Shown in pieces: positions 1-7,781 of a DNA stretch of 64,000 nucleotides (within the stretch, counting starts at the first letter, position 1; every line of letters starts with the position of its first letter). The notes under the pieces were generated by a model. It was not told where the DNA came from, made no database searches, and saw only the letters and a program-made list of their open reading frames with translations. Origin of the DNA: a virus. The stretch spans positions 1-64,000 of IMG/VR virus record IMGVR_UViG_3300031857_015429. One strand, 5' to 3'. Made by a program: the position numbers and the translations under genes.

Positions 1-22
1 AAATAGTTAACCCCAAAAAATT

Positions 23-208
23 TTACTCTTTTGGGGTACTATCTTCAACTAATTTGTTTATCAGGTATTTTCTCATATATGTCGGAATTTTTAGAAAATC
101 CGAATATGAAATATGTAGGAGTTTTGCTAAATAATAAAATTCGTCAATTAAAATTTTATTATATTCAGAAGAAAGGACGAAAAAATTCCACCCCAAAGGC
201 AATATCAA
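23..208 (-). CDS. Small tail-assembly protein, probably the frameshift extension of the upstream gp26-family gene
   Basis: This 61-residue frame has no ATG near its beginning; only a TTG lies at the 5' limit, two codons after a stop. It overlaps the 3' end of the preceding gene by 44 nt in the +1 (equivalently -2) frame. The overlap contains a run of six T on the minus strand (185-180) followed by C, so Phe codons TTT and TTC are available for slippage. The C-terminal part (ISYSDFLKIPTYMRKYLINKL) has the look of small helical proteins encoded next to tail-assembly genes. Its position just downstream of sheath, tube and a gp26-family protein fits the second frame of a tail assembly chaperone pair (G/GT type). 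An independent TTG start is the alternative. Confidence 0.5.
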   Translation of the reverse strand: MILPLGWNFFVLSSEYNKILIDEFYYLAKLLHISYSDFLKIPTYMRKYLINKLVEDSTPKE

Positions 209-923
209 ATATTACCTCTTCTCCTGACGGGGCGATTGTTCTTCTAGATAAATCTAATGAAGGTTGATTTTCTCTCATAAACGTTCTGATTTCTTTTGAA
301 TCAACAATAGGTAATGTTTCAACAAATTGTGAAATAAAATTTCTATCTTCATTCCCGTCAACTGAATGTATTAATTTATTTAATCTCCATGTTATCTTTG
401 GAGCGATTCTACCTACAGGATATTGGTCCGCCATTCTTTCTAATTCTAAGGAATCGTGGAAAGTTAATGGTCTTAATTTAAGGGTGTTACCTGAACGTGG
501 TAATATCATTGTGTATAAACCATCAGAATCGGGTTGAACTTTTGGTTGTCTAATTGTGATTTCATCTAAAATTTCAGTATGTTCAAAAACTTTATTTGTT
601 TTAGGGTCAATTAATCTCATACCATATTCAGGTCCGAATGAAGTGTTTCTTAAATAAATAAGAATTGCTTCCACATCACCCTCAACCAATTCTTCAGGTC
701 TTAAATCATGTTCATAAACTTTATTTCTTAATAATGTCATTATAATATTTTCTCTACCACTTTGAGATGAACCAATTAAATAGTTCTCATCAGATGCTGT
801 CAAATACCCAACTTTGATAGATTTTTTCTTTGACTTATAAAAAATACCCCCACTAGGTAATGATACGATATCGTGTGGTAAATTAAAATTTTGTTGTCCC
901 GCTTCAAAAACATTTTGTTCCAT
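165..923 (-). CDS. T4 gp26-family baseplate hub / tail assembly protein
   Basis: A 252-residue protein with the blocks typical of the T4 base-plate (gp26) family. These are NLPHDIVSLPSGGIFY (about residues 14-29), KVGYLTASDENYL (about 37-49) and a block around 77-100 containing EGDVEAILIYLRNTSFGPEY. In T4 gp26 takes part in hub assembly. In many other myoviruses proteins of this family occupy the tail assembly chaperone position directly after the tube gene, as here. It follows the tube gene after a terminator-like hairpin, and its last 44 nt overlap a second frame that may be reached by frameshifting. Family assignment is from recognised motifs; the exact role (hub versus chaperone) is inference. 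Confidence 0.75.
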   Translation of the reverse strand: MEQNVFEAGQQNFNLPHDIVSLPSGGIFYKSKKKSIKVGYLTASDENYLIGSSQSGRENIIMTLLRNKVYEHDLRPEELVEGDVEAILIYLRNTSFGPEYGMRLIDPKTNKVFEHTEILDEITIRQPKVQPDSDGLYTMILPRSGNTLKLRPLTFHDSLELERMADQYPVGRIAPKITWRLNKLIHSVDGNEDRNFISQFVETLPIVDSKEIRTFMRENQPSLDLSRRTIAPSGEEVIFDIAFGVEFFRPFF

Positions 924-976
924 ATTATTTACTTTTTATTTTAAATATAGTATGGAAGTATTTTTAATAAACAAAA

Positions 977-1004
977 AATCCACGCAATAACTATTACGTG
1001 GATT
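977..1004 (-). terminator. Intrinsic terminator after the tail tube gene
   Basis: On the minus strand an 8-bp stem AATCCACG/CGTGGATT with a 12-nt loop is followed by six T. It lies between the tube gene and the gp26-family gene, so the abundant tube message probably ends here with partial read-through. Confidence 0.75.
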
Positions 1005-1025
1005 AATAAAATATATTTTTTTATT

Positions 1026-1514
1026 TTAGTATACCAATATACAACGGTCAGGTCTCAAAGTTGCCGTGATGTCAGCAATTGCGTCACTGTTATAAGCCAA
1101 TGAACCAAAGTCAACATTCATTAACCAAGCACCTTCTAATATCCATTTCTCTACAACAACTCCTGTTGGGTCTAACATTTCCAAGTCAACATTTTTCTTA
1201 TAACCAGCAGCATAACCCATACGACCTGTTACAGATTCTGCACATAAACGAACCCATTCCATTAAAGCTTGAGATGCTGAAGGACCAATAGGGTCTCTAA
1301 ATTTAACACTTATCTCACCCCAAGTAAAACGACCAGCAACATATGTAGAAGTGTTTAAGAATTGAATCTCCGTAGAAGCTATCGTTAATTTAGGTCTTGA
1401 TGCTGTTTCAACAAACCACTCGTTAATCCCCAAAGTAGAAGGAAATCTCAAAATAAACCTGTTCTGTCTCTTCGGTTCGTAAGGTATTGGCATTCTCATT
1501 AATAAATCAGCCAT
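1026..1514 (-). CDS. gp19: Tail tube protein, gp19-like
   Basis: A 162-residue protein, close to the length of T4 gp19 (163). It has the family's N-terminal pattern (PYEPKRQNRFILRFP) followed by the WFVETASRPKL strand, then KFRDPIGPSASQALMEWVR and a C-terminal LEGAWLMNVDFGSLAY block. All are characteristic of contractile-tail tube subunits. It forms the inner tube through which DNA passes. It has its own late-type promoter box upstream (1545-1556) and a terminator downstream, as expected for a highly expressed structural gene. The HAD gene lies between it and the sheath gene, which is unusual. Confidence 0.9.
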   Translation of the reverse strand: MADLLMRMPIPYEPKRQNRFILRFPSTLGINEWFVETASRPKLTIASTEIQFLNTSTYVAGRFTWGEISVKFRDPIGPSASQALMEWVRLCAESVTGRMGYAAGYKKNVDLEMLDPTGVVVEKWILEGAWLMNVDFGSLAYNSDAIADITATLRPDRCILVY

Positions 1515-1544
1515 ATCATTTTAATTTAATTTTCGTTTATTTTT

Positions 1545-1556
1545 TTATTATAAATA
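1545..1556 (-). promoter_or_regulatory. Late promoter-like box before the tail tube gene
   Basis: Minus-strand TATTTATAATAA, an exact match to the window-wide consensus TATTTATnnTAA. The TATTTAT core ends 35 nt before the start codon. Confidence 0.6.
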
Positions 1557-1670
1557 TCACTTGAAAAATTTTTCTATTTACTTTCAGATTTTTTAAAATT
1601 ATCATTCCAGTATAACAGTCATTTCTAGTTTTAATTATTATTTATTTTTACTTTTATATTAATAAATATA

Positions 1671-2492
1671 TTAATAAGGTTTTTTAATTCCTCCATGCGT
1701 TGAAATTGTTTTAATAATGTTTTCTGGGTCATCCCCAAAATGTGATTTTACTTTTTCTAAATTCCTTAAATCATCGTCGGAGAATCCTATTTGTGGAACA
1801 AAGTTGTTGCTAATCTCATTTTTAAGGTAAGCCTTCTTGTTTAAGAATTTTGACATCCTTTTTACATAATTAACAAATTCTGTCAGTGCATCAATTTTAC
1901 CTTGTTCAGGGTTAGTTGCGGAACCACTTCCATATGTTACAGGATAAAATTTACATAAATCAAGATATTCTTGAATCATTTCTTTTTTTGATAACGGTTC
2001 GTCACCCGCCAAATCTCTATACTTTTCTAAATTCTTAACTAGTTCATTTGAATCAATTCCTTTATGGTTACTAACAATGAAGTTGTACACCGCATTTTTA
2101 ATAACTGAAGGGGTGTGTCCTCTAGCTGTAACAATAGAAAAAATTGACCCGTTATTAATTGCCTCAACAAAATCAGGCCAAGCTGGACCTAATTTAGCTA
2201 ACATAGAATCAACTATAAAATTTTTATCGCCCTCTACGGTAAAATATCTAAAAGGATTTGATGCAAACCCCACTACAGTGTGACCATTATATTCAAAATC
2301 TTCTTTTTTATCTAACATACCTCTATAGTGTGCAAAATCTTCAGTACTCATTGGTACCTCCTCACCATCTTTATCTTTTAAAATAATTTTGGTTGGCATT
2401 TCTAAAATATTATCGTCCCAATCAAAAGCATAATACTTCATATCAGGAGTTCCCTCCTCATCAAAACCTTCAAAAATTTTTCTTTTTCTCAT
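1671..2492 (-). CDS. HAD-superfamily phosphatase-like protein
   Basis: A 273-residue protein with the four HAD motifs in order. Motif I is FDWDDNI (nucleophile D24, acid D26), motif II is SIVTARG around residue 144, a GKIDAL lysine block serves as motif III, and motif IV is IGFSDDD near 235. This supports a Mg-dependent phosphohydrolase fold. The substrate cannot be read from the sequence; HAD proteins in phages act on DNA ends, nucleotides or sugars. It is odd to find an enzyme gene between tube and sheath. It carries its own late-type box, so it is probably made late and may act in assembly or packaging. Fold is well supported, function unknown. Confidence 0.7.
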   Translation of the reverse strand: MRKRKIFEGFDEEGTPDMKYYAFDWDDNILEMPTKIILKDKDGEEVPMSTEDFAHYRGMLDKKEDFEYNGHTVVGFASNPFRYFTVEGDKNFIVDSMLAKLGPAWPDFVEAINNGSIFSIVTARGHTPSVIKNAVYNFIVSNHKGIDSNELVKNLEKYRDLAGDEPLSKKEMIQEYLDLCKFYPVTYGSGSATNPEQGKIDALTEFVNYVKRMSKFLNKKAYLKNEISNNFVPQIGFSDDDLRNLEKVKSHFGDDPENIIKTISTHGGIKKPY

Positions 2493-2503
2493 TTGTTTTC
2501 TTT

Positions 2504-2515
2504 TATATATAAATA
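2504..2515 (-). promoter_or_regulatory. Late promoter-like box before the HAD gene
   Basis: Minus-strand TATTTATATATA. The core ends 16 nt before the ATG. Its first bases double as the tail of the terminator hairpin that ends the sheath gene. Confidence 0.55.
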
Positions 2516-2544
2516 AGCCGACACTTAAAAAAATGTCGGCTTAT
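2513..2544 (-). terminator. Terminator-like hairpin after the tail sheath gene
   Basis: A perfect 11-bp stem ATAAGCCGACA/TGTCGGCTTAT with a 10-nt loop lies just downstream of the sheath stop codon. The tail on the minus strand is TTATTTATAT rather than a pure T run, so termination may be partial. Confidence 0.65.
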
Positions 2545-2557
2545 CTTATTTCTTATT

Positions 2558-5500
2558 TTAGATATTCTCAAACGAAGCCCCCGTTGGTGTTATATAGAAT
2601 GTTATATCTATAAACTCTAACGATTTGGTTGGTTTGATGTAGATTTTACCTGTCATTTGGTTTCTATCTAAATCAGCCGCATCTGATGATACTGTTACAC
2701 GGAAGTCGTAAAGACCTCTATCTCTTCTGATACCATCTAAGATTGGGTTCACCGCATTTAAGAAATCTTGTCTTACTTTTTGGTCGTTTTGTTCAAACAA
2801 CAATCTTACTGAAACTGCTGAAATCAACTTACGAGCTTGTAGTAACAATCTTCTTACATTAATTCTATCTAATGCCGACTCTCTGATTTGAAGTGTTTTA
2901 TTACCCCAAATAACTGTACCAACATCTGAGAAAGTTGCGATTGGGTTAATTCTACCTTTGTAAAGAGTATCTCTATCTTCTTGAGTTAACTTCTTACGAG
3001 CCTTAATTGAACTAACAATACCACGAGTGTAACCCGCCGCAGCGAACCAAGGGAATGCGATGTTATCTGTCAACGCTAAGTTTTTAGTTACCTCACCTGT
3101 TGGTGGTAAGTAGATTTGTGTATTATTAACAGTATCTCTAACCAAAATCCAAGGGTAATAAGTTGCCGTGTAGTTAGAATCTAAACCAGCCGTCTCCAAA
3201 TTATCAACCGCTTCTTGAGGGTAAATTAAATCAGTAGGGTCACCTAACGAAGGTGTAAACATATTGTAATCAGGTGTTGTTGTGATGTAAACTGAATCCG
3301 CTCTATCAAACTCAATCATCTCAATAGCACTTCCAACCAAATCAGAATTATTCACATAGTCAATTCCTGGTGTTACAAATACATTTATATTAACCGCTTC
3401 AGGATTAGAGAAAGTTTGGATACCTAATAAGTAAGCGTAGTAGTCAGTATTTGCATAATCAACATTATTATCACCAACTGTTATTTGTTTGAATGCTCCC
3501 CATCCTGTTGCCGTAGGGTATTTAAGTGTTGGACAAGAACCCTTCAAGTATCCACTTCTACCTAAAACAAATCTATCACCATTAGTTCTGTATTCTCTAT
3601 ATATATCCCATCCATCAAAACCACCTTGAGCTAATAATGTGAATTTTCTAGCAAATAATCTGTAATATGGATTAGATTCATTATCAGGGTCCGATGTAAA
3701 TTCTGCGTCACCACAAATAAACGCTGGTGTACCACTTGTTACAAATGTATTTGGTATTGTAATACCGCTAGCATTTTTATCCATATGGAAACCTCTCGTC
3801 ATATAAGCCCAATCAGCTCCTGTTACAGCGTCACATATATTATTTGGTAATTGTTTACCTTTGTATGAATAAATGTCAGAATCAATACCAATAGTATCAG
3901 AAATACCTAAGTAAGTTCTTCTAATATTATCACCAGGACTTGTAGTTACCGCATTTGCACCTGTGGATAAACCAAATGGTGGGTCAAACACCACTTCACC
4001 AGGATAGTCGTATTTATTTTTAATTAAACTAAATGGTGAACGAGCCCCCGCATATTCTCTTGTAGAGAAACCTTTAAACCCACAAGGTAAAGCATCAATC
4101 GGGGCGTCCTCATTAAGTTCTACCATAACATATTTAGAGTTCAATTGGTACTCACCATCAGACGTTCCTATTTTTTTAGCTATATAATTGTTGTCACTTG
4201 GGTTCATATTACAATTAGTGAATTTTTCAATTACAACAGGATTATTATCAGTATCAAAATAATCTCTAATCAATACATCAAATGTTCCATTATTAAATGA
4301 GATGTTAGCTATTGAAATTTTAACCTCAGTGTTAGCAGAGTCCCCATCAGAAATAGTTGTAAATTTAAATAAATCATAAACTTTAGAACCTCTCAATTCA
4401 GACACAACCCAAGGAGATGTCGGTGATTGATATTTTTCTAAATAGAACGCTATTGATGTTGGGTCAACACCTTGTCTAGCATCAGGTAATGAAACCAATT
4501 CACAATTTAAACCTCTAATATATCCTTTTCTATAAGCGTAAACTAATAGATTAGGGAAGTTTTCCTCAACAAATACAGGTACTGAATCTTTATCTTTACC
4601 AAAGTTAGATTTACCAAATACTTTAGTTAAGTACTTTGAATCAGATGTTGACAATGAAGTTTCAAAGAATAGAGTTTCACCATCAATTTTAGTTACATTT
4701 AAACCAAATGTTGAGAATGGGTTTTTAGTAACTCCAGAATAACCTCCTGTACAAACCATTTCAACATCAGTCAAACCTGAAACTTCATAAACCGCTCCAT
4801 TGTCATTAGAACCATAAGTTGCTAGCCCTCTTGAACGCATCGTCGCAATAACTAAATCATCATAATCAGTGTAAGCAGTTCCTGAATAAACATATATTCT
4901 ACCAACTAAAGTACCCGTGTAACAATTAACAGGTGCCGCAGTTGTTGTTGTAGTTGTTGTTGTAGGTACAGGTGTAACACAAGGATTAGTTGTTGTTGTA
5001 GTTGTTGTAGGTGCTATTGTTGTAGTTGTTGTTACAGGTATTAAAGTTAAATCAGTAACAATTGACCAAAACGAATAACCTGTATATGCTCCTGAACCAA
5101 CATTATCAAATAATGCGTAATACCAAGAATCATTTTGAGGTGCCGTATAATCAGCGGTTAATGAATCAACACCGTCAACATCAAATACATTAGTTTCACC
5201 TGTAAATGCAGTTAAACCTGAATAATCTGAATAAGGTATTGTACCATAATAATTAATAGAACTCAACTCAGTTGATGGTTCATTTAAAATGTTAAATATT
5301 TGAAGTTTAATGTCAGCATCTAAAGTTGATGTTGAGTTATCAAAATTCTCATATGGTAAATTTAATTTTACTAATATCTCATCAGGAATTTGAGTTGGGT
5401 CTAAGAATGTTATAGTGTCTGTACTATTAGTACAACCTGAGAAATCAATTGCAAAATCAATTGTTTTATAATCAACACATTCTGTAACACAATCAATAGT

Positions 5501-5887
5501 TGTAGCACTTTCACAAAAGAAATCAACTGTTGATTTATCAACATTTGCCTTAGTTAATATTGACCAAGAAGGTCCCGCATCATACCCCGATAATCCTAAC
5601 ACTCTTGTAACGAATAATTGGTTAGATTGTTGTAAATAAGATTTAGCAATGTAAGATGCTTCATATTTCGGTATTTGTGTGTTAACAAATTTTTCAGGTG
5701 ATGTTCCACCGAAATAGGTTGTAAACTCATCAAAATTAGTGATAAAAATAGGTTCAAAAGCTGGACCTTTTAAAGTTTCACCTACAACACCTAATGTAGT
5801 AACACCAACACTTTGAGCTACAAAACTCAAATCAACCTCGGATGTATAAACCCCAGGTGATACGAATACTTTACTGTTTGTCGCCAT
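2558..5887 (-). CDS. gp18: Tail sheath protein, gp18-like, with a large Thr-rich insertion
   Basis: The N-terminus (KVFVSPGVYTSEVDLS, then VGVTTLGVVGETLKGPAF) and the C-terminal third (RLLFEQNDQKVRQDFLNAV, then DRNQMTGKIYIKPTKSLEF) are typical of contractile tail sheaths. The conserved C-terminal part makes inter-subunit contacts. At 1,109 residues it is far longer than T4 gp18 (659). The excess lies mainly between about residues 110 and 600. It includes Cys-containing segments and, at about 284-316, three runs of six to eight Thr separated by Ala/Pro/Cys. Similar Thr runs occur in the fibre-region protein at 18745-19488. I infer an exposed decoration domain on the sheath exterior, possibly glycosylated. 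A late-type box precedes it and a hairpin follows it. Confidence 0.92.
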   Translation of the reverse strand: MATNSKVFVSPGVYTSEVDLSFVAQSVGVTTLGVVGETLKGPAFEPIFITNFDEFTTYFGGTSPEKFVNTQIPKYEASYIAKSYLQQSNQLFVTRVLGLSGYDAGPSWSILTKANVDKSTVDFFCESATTIDCVTECVDYKTIDFAIDFSGCTNSTDTITFLDPTQIPDEILVKLNLPYENFDNSTSTLDADIKLQIFNILNEPSTELSSINYYGTIPYSDYSGLTAFTGETNVFDVDGVDSLTADYTAPQNDSWYYALFDNVGSGAYTGYSFWSIVTDLTLIPVTTTTTIAPTTTTTTTNPCVTPVPTTTTTTTTAAPVNCYTGTLVGRIYVYSGTAYTDYDDLVIATMRSRGLATYGSNDNGAVYEVSGLTDVEMVCTGGYSGVTKNPFSTFGLNVTKIDGETLFFETSLSTSDSKYLTKVFGKSNFGKDKDSVPVFVEENFPNLLVYAYRKGYIRGLNCELVSLPDARQGVDPTSIAFYLEKYQSPTSPWVVSELRGSKVYDLFKFTTISDGDSANTEVKISIANISFNNGTFDVLIRDYFDTDNNPVVIEKFTNCNMNPSDNNYIAKKIGTSDGEYQLNSKYVMVELNEDAPIDALPCGFKGFSTREYAGARSPFSLIKNKYDYPGEVVFDPPFGLSTGANAVTTSPGDNIRRTYLGISDTIGIDSDIYSYKGKQLPNNICDAVTGADWAYMTRGFHMDKNASGITIPNTFVTSGTPAFICGDAEFTSDPDNESNPYYRLFARKFTLLAQGGFDGWDIYREYRTNGDRFVLGRSGYLKGSCPTLKYPTATGWGAFKQITVGDNNVDYANTDYYAYLLGIQTFSNPEAVNINVFVTPGIDYVNNSDLVGSAIEMIEFDRADSVYITTTPDYNMFTPSLGDPTDLIYPQEAVDNLETAGLDSNYTATYYPWILVRDTVNNTQIYLPPTGEVTKNLALTDNIAFPWFAAAGYTRGIVSSIKARKKLTQEDRDTLYKGRINPIATFSDVGTVIWGNKTLQIRESALDRINVRRLLLQARKLISAVSVRLLFEQNDQKVRQDFLNAVNPILDGIRRDRGLYDFRVTVSSDAADLDRNQMTGKIYIKPTKSLEFIDITFYITPTGASFENI

Positions 5888-5922
5888 TATTTTTTTGGTT
5901 TTTTATTTATTTATTTTTATTT

Positions 5923-5934
5923 TATTGATAAATA
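5923..5934 (-). promoter_or_regulatory. Late promoter-like box before the tail sheath gene
   Basis: Minus-strand TATTTATCAATA. The core ends 40 nt before the start codon, a longer leader than at most other sites. Confidence 0.5.
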
Positions 5935-5971
5935 TTCTGAAAAAAACCAAAGTACTTTACTTTGTGGCAAG

Positions 5972-5983
5972 TATTTATAAATT
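5972..5983 (+). promoter_or_regulatory. Late promoter-like box before the 54-residue plus-strand gene
   Basis: Plus-strand TATTTATAAATT, 35 nt before the small gene's ATG. It faces away from the sheath box only 38 nt to the left, making a compact divergent promoter pair. Confidence 0.4.
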
Positions 5984-6013
5984 AGGTAGAATAAATTCTG
6001 CCTTTTTTCTACT

Positions 6014-6178
6014 ATGGAAAATGAAGGTAAAGAGATAAAGAATTTAAAGATTTCAAAAGAGGCTCATGACACTCTAAAAAAGTATTGTGAGAAACGAGGG
6101 ATTAAAATTTATAGATTTATTGAGAAACTTATAATGGAAAAATGTAAGGAGTCTAAAGATATCTACGGTGAAAATTAA
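6014..6178 (+). CDS. Small (54 aa) possible ribbon-helix-helix-type protein
   Basis: An ATG at 6014 opens a 54-codon frame ending in TAA. The segment NLKISKEAHDTLKKYCEKRG followed by an amphipathic helix resembles the beta-strand/helix/helix layout of small ribbon-helix-helix (CopG/Arc-like) regulators. It stands alone on the plus strand, divergent from the sheath gene and convergent with the neighbouring tail gene, overlapping the latter's stop codon by 4 nt. It fills what would otherwise be a 287-nt gap. A regulatory role in switching or tuning late genes is inference; it could instead be an unrelated small helical protein. Confidence 0.55.
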   Translation: MENEGKEIKNLKISKEAHDTLKKYCEKRGIKIYRFIEKLIMEKCKESKDIYGEN

Positions 6179-7212
6179 AGTAATTTATTATTAAACTCTA
6201 TCGTCGCTTCTTTTGTGTCATCATTTTTAGTTATCTCAATTCGTAACCTATCGTTAGTGTTAATTTGTATTAAACTTAAATCACTACCATAATAATCGTC
6301 ATTAATATAAACATCAAAAGATTCAACATTTGAAATATTTCCGATGTTAATATCAACGGTGTAATTGAATAACTCACTCAATACATTATTACCAACCACA
6401 AATAATGCAACCGTTGATAAATTGTCAGGATTTGAATTTTCCTTTTTTCTTTTCTTACTTTTATTTTGTTCCAACTCTAAGACTTGTAACACTCTTGACA
6501 CTGCGGGAGAAACTTCAAATTCGTCTTCATCAATTAAAAATCCTAACATTGTGAATTCGTAACTTTGGACATAATATTTTCTTTTCTCAATGTCATTTAC
6601 AGATTCGTCGGTTATTCCGTTCATTATTATAGGAATATAATGACCTTTAATATTAGTATAAGCCTGTCTTGAGGCAAATTTCTCAATAACAATTTGATTA
6701 AATTTATTTAACTCCCTCATTCTGTTACAAACTATTTTGACTTGGAATGTTATATCAACGGGAACAGGTTGAGGTATTTTATATATGTCAAGTCCGTTTC
6801 TTTGTCCATCCCAAGTTGGTACCTGAGCGTAAAAAAATTGTTTTCTATTTGGTATATTATAAACGGTTGATGGGTTAGTCCCGTATTTAACTTCGGGTAC
6901 TCTAACTACAGTAATAAAAGGGGGTTCCACATTTTTGTCAATGTTTTGAATATCCCAAGTTTGTGCGAATTGAGCCCAATTTTGAGTTGTAATTAAAATA
7001 TCTATCATTGGTATTACTTTTCCAGTGACGACAGTTTTTAAATCGTTCTTAACAAACTCTAACATACCACCATCTAAATCTGCATGAAGAATTGATTTAG
7101 GAAGGTAAGTACCATCTCTATTAATTTTATCTACTAACTCTTGTCTTCTCGGTAAAAGAGTTTTTTGTTCAGTTAGTGGAATGTCTTTTTTTATTTTTTT
7201 TGGTAAAGCCAT
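6175..7212 (-). CDS. Tail completion / sheath terminator protein, gp15-like
   Basis: A 345-residue protein. Features recalling T4 gp15 (tail sheath stabiliser, 272 aa) include IPMIDILITTQNWAQFAQTWD near residue 67 and a central PVDITFQVKIVCNRMRELNKF block followed by QIVIEKFAS. A RKYYVQSYEFTMLGFLID block matches the 'SLTFEV.GW..PP'-like strand of gp15. The last 90 residues, after a Lys-rich linker (KSKKRKKE), look like a small extra beta domain not expected in gp15. It sits 4 nt downstream of the gp14-like gene. In T4 gp13, gp14 and gp15 form the neck and tail terminator. The assignment is from remembered patterns and position and needs a profile search. Confidence 0.5.
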   Translation of the reverse strand: MALPKKIKKDIPLTEQKTLLPRRQELVDKINRDGTYLPKSILHADLDGGMLEFVKNDLKTVVTGKVIPMIDILITTQNWAQFAQTWDIQNIDKNVEPPFITVVRVPEVKYGTNPSTVYNIPNRKQFFYAQVPTWDGQRNGLDIYKIPQPVPVDITFQVKIVCNRMRELNKFNQIVIEKFASRQAYTNIKGHYIPIIMNGITDESVNDIEKRKYYVQSYEFTMLGFLIDEDEFEVSPAVSRVLQVLELEQNKSKKRKKENSNPDNLSTVALFVVGNNVLSELFNYTVDINIGNISNVESFDVYINDDYYGSDLSLIQINTNDRLRIEITKNDDTKEATIEFNNKLL

Positions 7213-7216
7213 TTAA

Positions 7217-7732
7217 TTATAATCCGTTAAATTCATTTGGTCCAACAGGAGACGCAATAATAGTTTTATAAAATGGTTTATAACCACCATATGTGTGTTT
7301 GTTGTCAGAAACAACACGACCATCATTATTAACCGTGTAATATCTAACTCGTGTTTCAGTTTCGTAATAAGCTATATAATCACCAAATTCAATATCAATA
7401 CCTAATTCATCCAAATGTGATTGATAAACCGATACTCTAATATTACCAGGTTCAAATTGTTCTATTTTAGAATTACCCACATTTTTATTTTCAGGAGCCA
7501 TAACCTGTACAAATGCTTTAAATTCTATAGGAGGTAAAAATTTGATACCATCACTAACAGTCTCACCATACACATCATCTGTGACAGTTTTTTTACGGTC
7601 AATTCTATATAATACCAATGTAAAATTCATATCTCCGTGTAACCATTCTTCACCCATAGAGATATCCAAATTAAAATCTTCAGCACCAAAGAATTTACCT
7701 AATCTTGTTATTGGAACTTTATTTTCTGACAT
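7217..7732 (-). CDS. Neck protein, gp14-like
   Basis: A 171-residue protein. The C-terminal half has ELGIDIEFGDYIAYYETET, then a VRYYTV strand, and ends with GGYKPFYKTIIASPVG. This echoes the 'GDLIYFP...FEI..VEP.DPFYQLG' arrangement of T4 gp14 and its cyanophage relatives. It is shorter than T4 gp14 (256). It is the first gene of a two-gene minus-strand unit with the gp15-like gene and is divergent from the helicase. A late-type box ends only 4 nt before its ATG, which would give an almost leaderless message. Moderate confidence; a head-tail connector of another type is the alternative. Confidence 0.5.
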   Translation of the reverse strand: MSENKVPITRLGKFFGAEDFNLDISMGEEWLHGDMNFTLVLYRIDRKKTVTDDVYGETVSDGIKFLPPIEFKAFVQVMAPENKNVGNSKIEQFEPGNIRVSVYQSHLDELGIDIEFGDYIAYYETETRVRYYTVNNDGRVVSDNKHTYGGYKPFYKTIIASPVGPNEFNGL

Positions 7733-7743
7733 ATTGATAAATA
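7732..7743 (-). promoter_or_regulatory. Late promoter-like box abutting the gp14-like start codon
   Basis: Minus-strand TATTTATCAAT runs directly into ATG, with 4 nt between the TATTTAT core and the start codon. If this is a -10 element, transcription would begin at or just inside the start codon. Confidence 0.4.
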
Positions 7744-7759
7744 TCCTAATTATGATTAT

Positions 7760-7771
7760 TATTTATAATTA
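7760..7771 (+). promoter_or_regulatory. Late promoter-like box before the helicase gene
   Basis: Plus-strand TATTTATAATTA. The core ends 15 nt before the TTG start codon. It lies back to back with the gp14-side box in a 49-nt intergenic region. Confidence 0.55.
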
Positions 7772-7781
7772 AACTTTAGTT

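Noticed and set aside
31-267. Plus-strand open frame at the left end
   Set aside because: It lies antisense to the tail assembly genes, has no family features and crosses the conserved gp26-family coding sequence.
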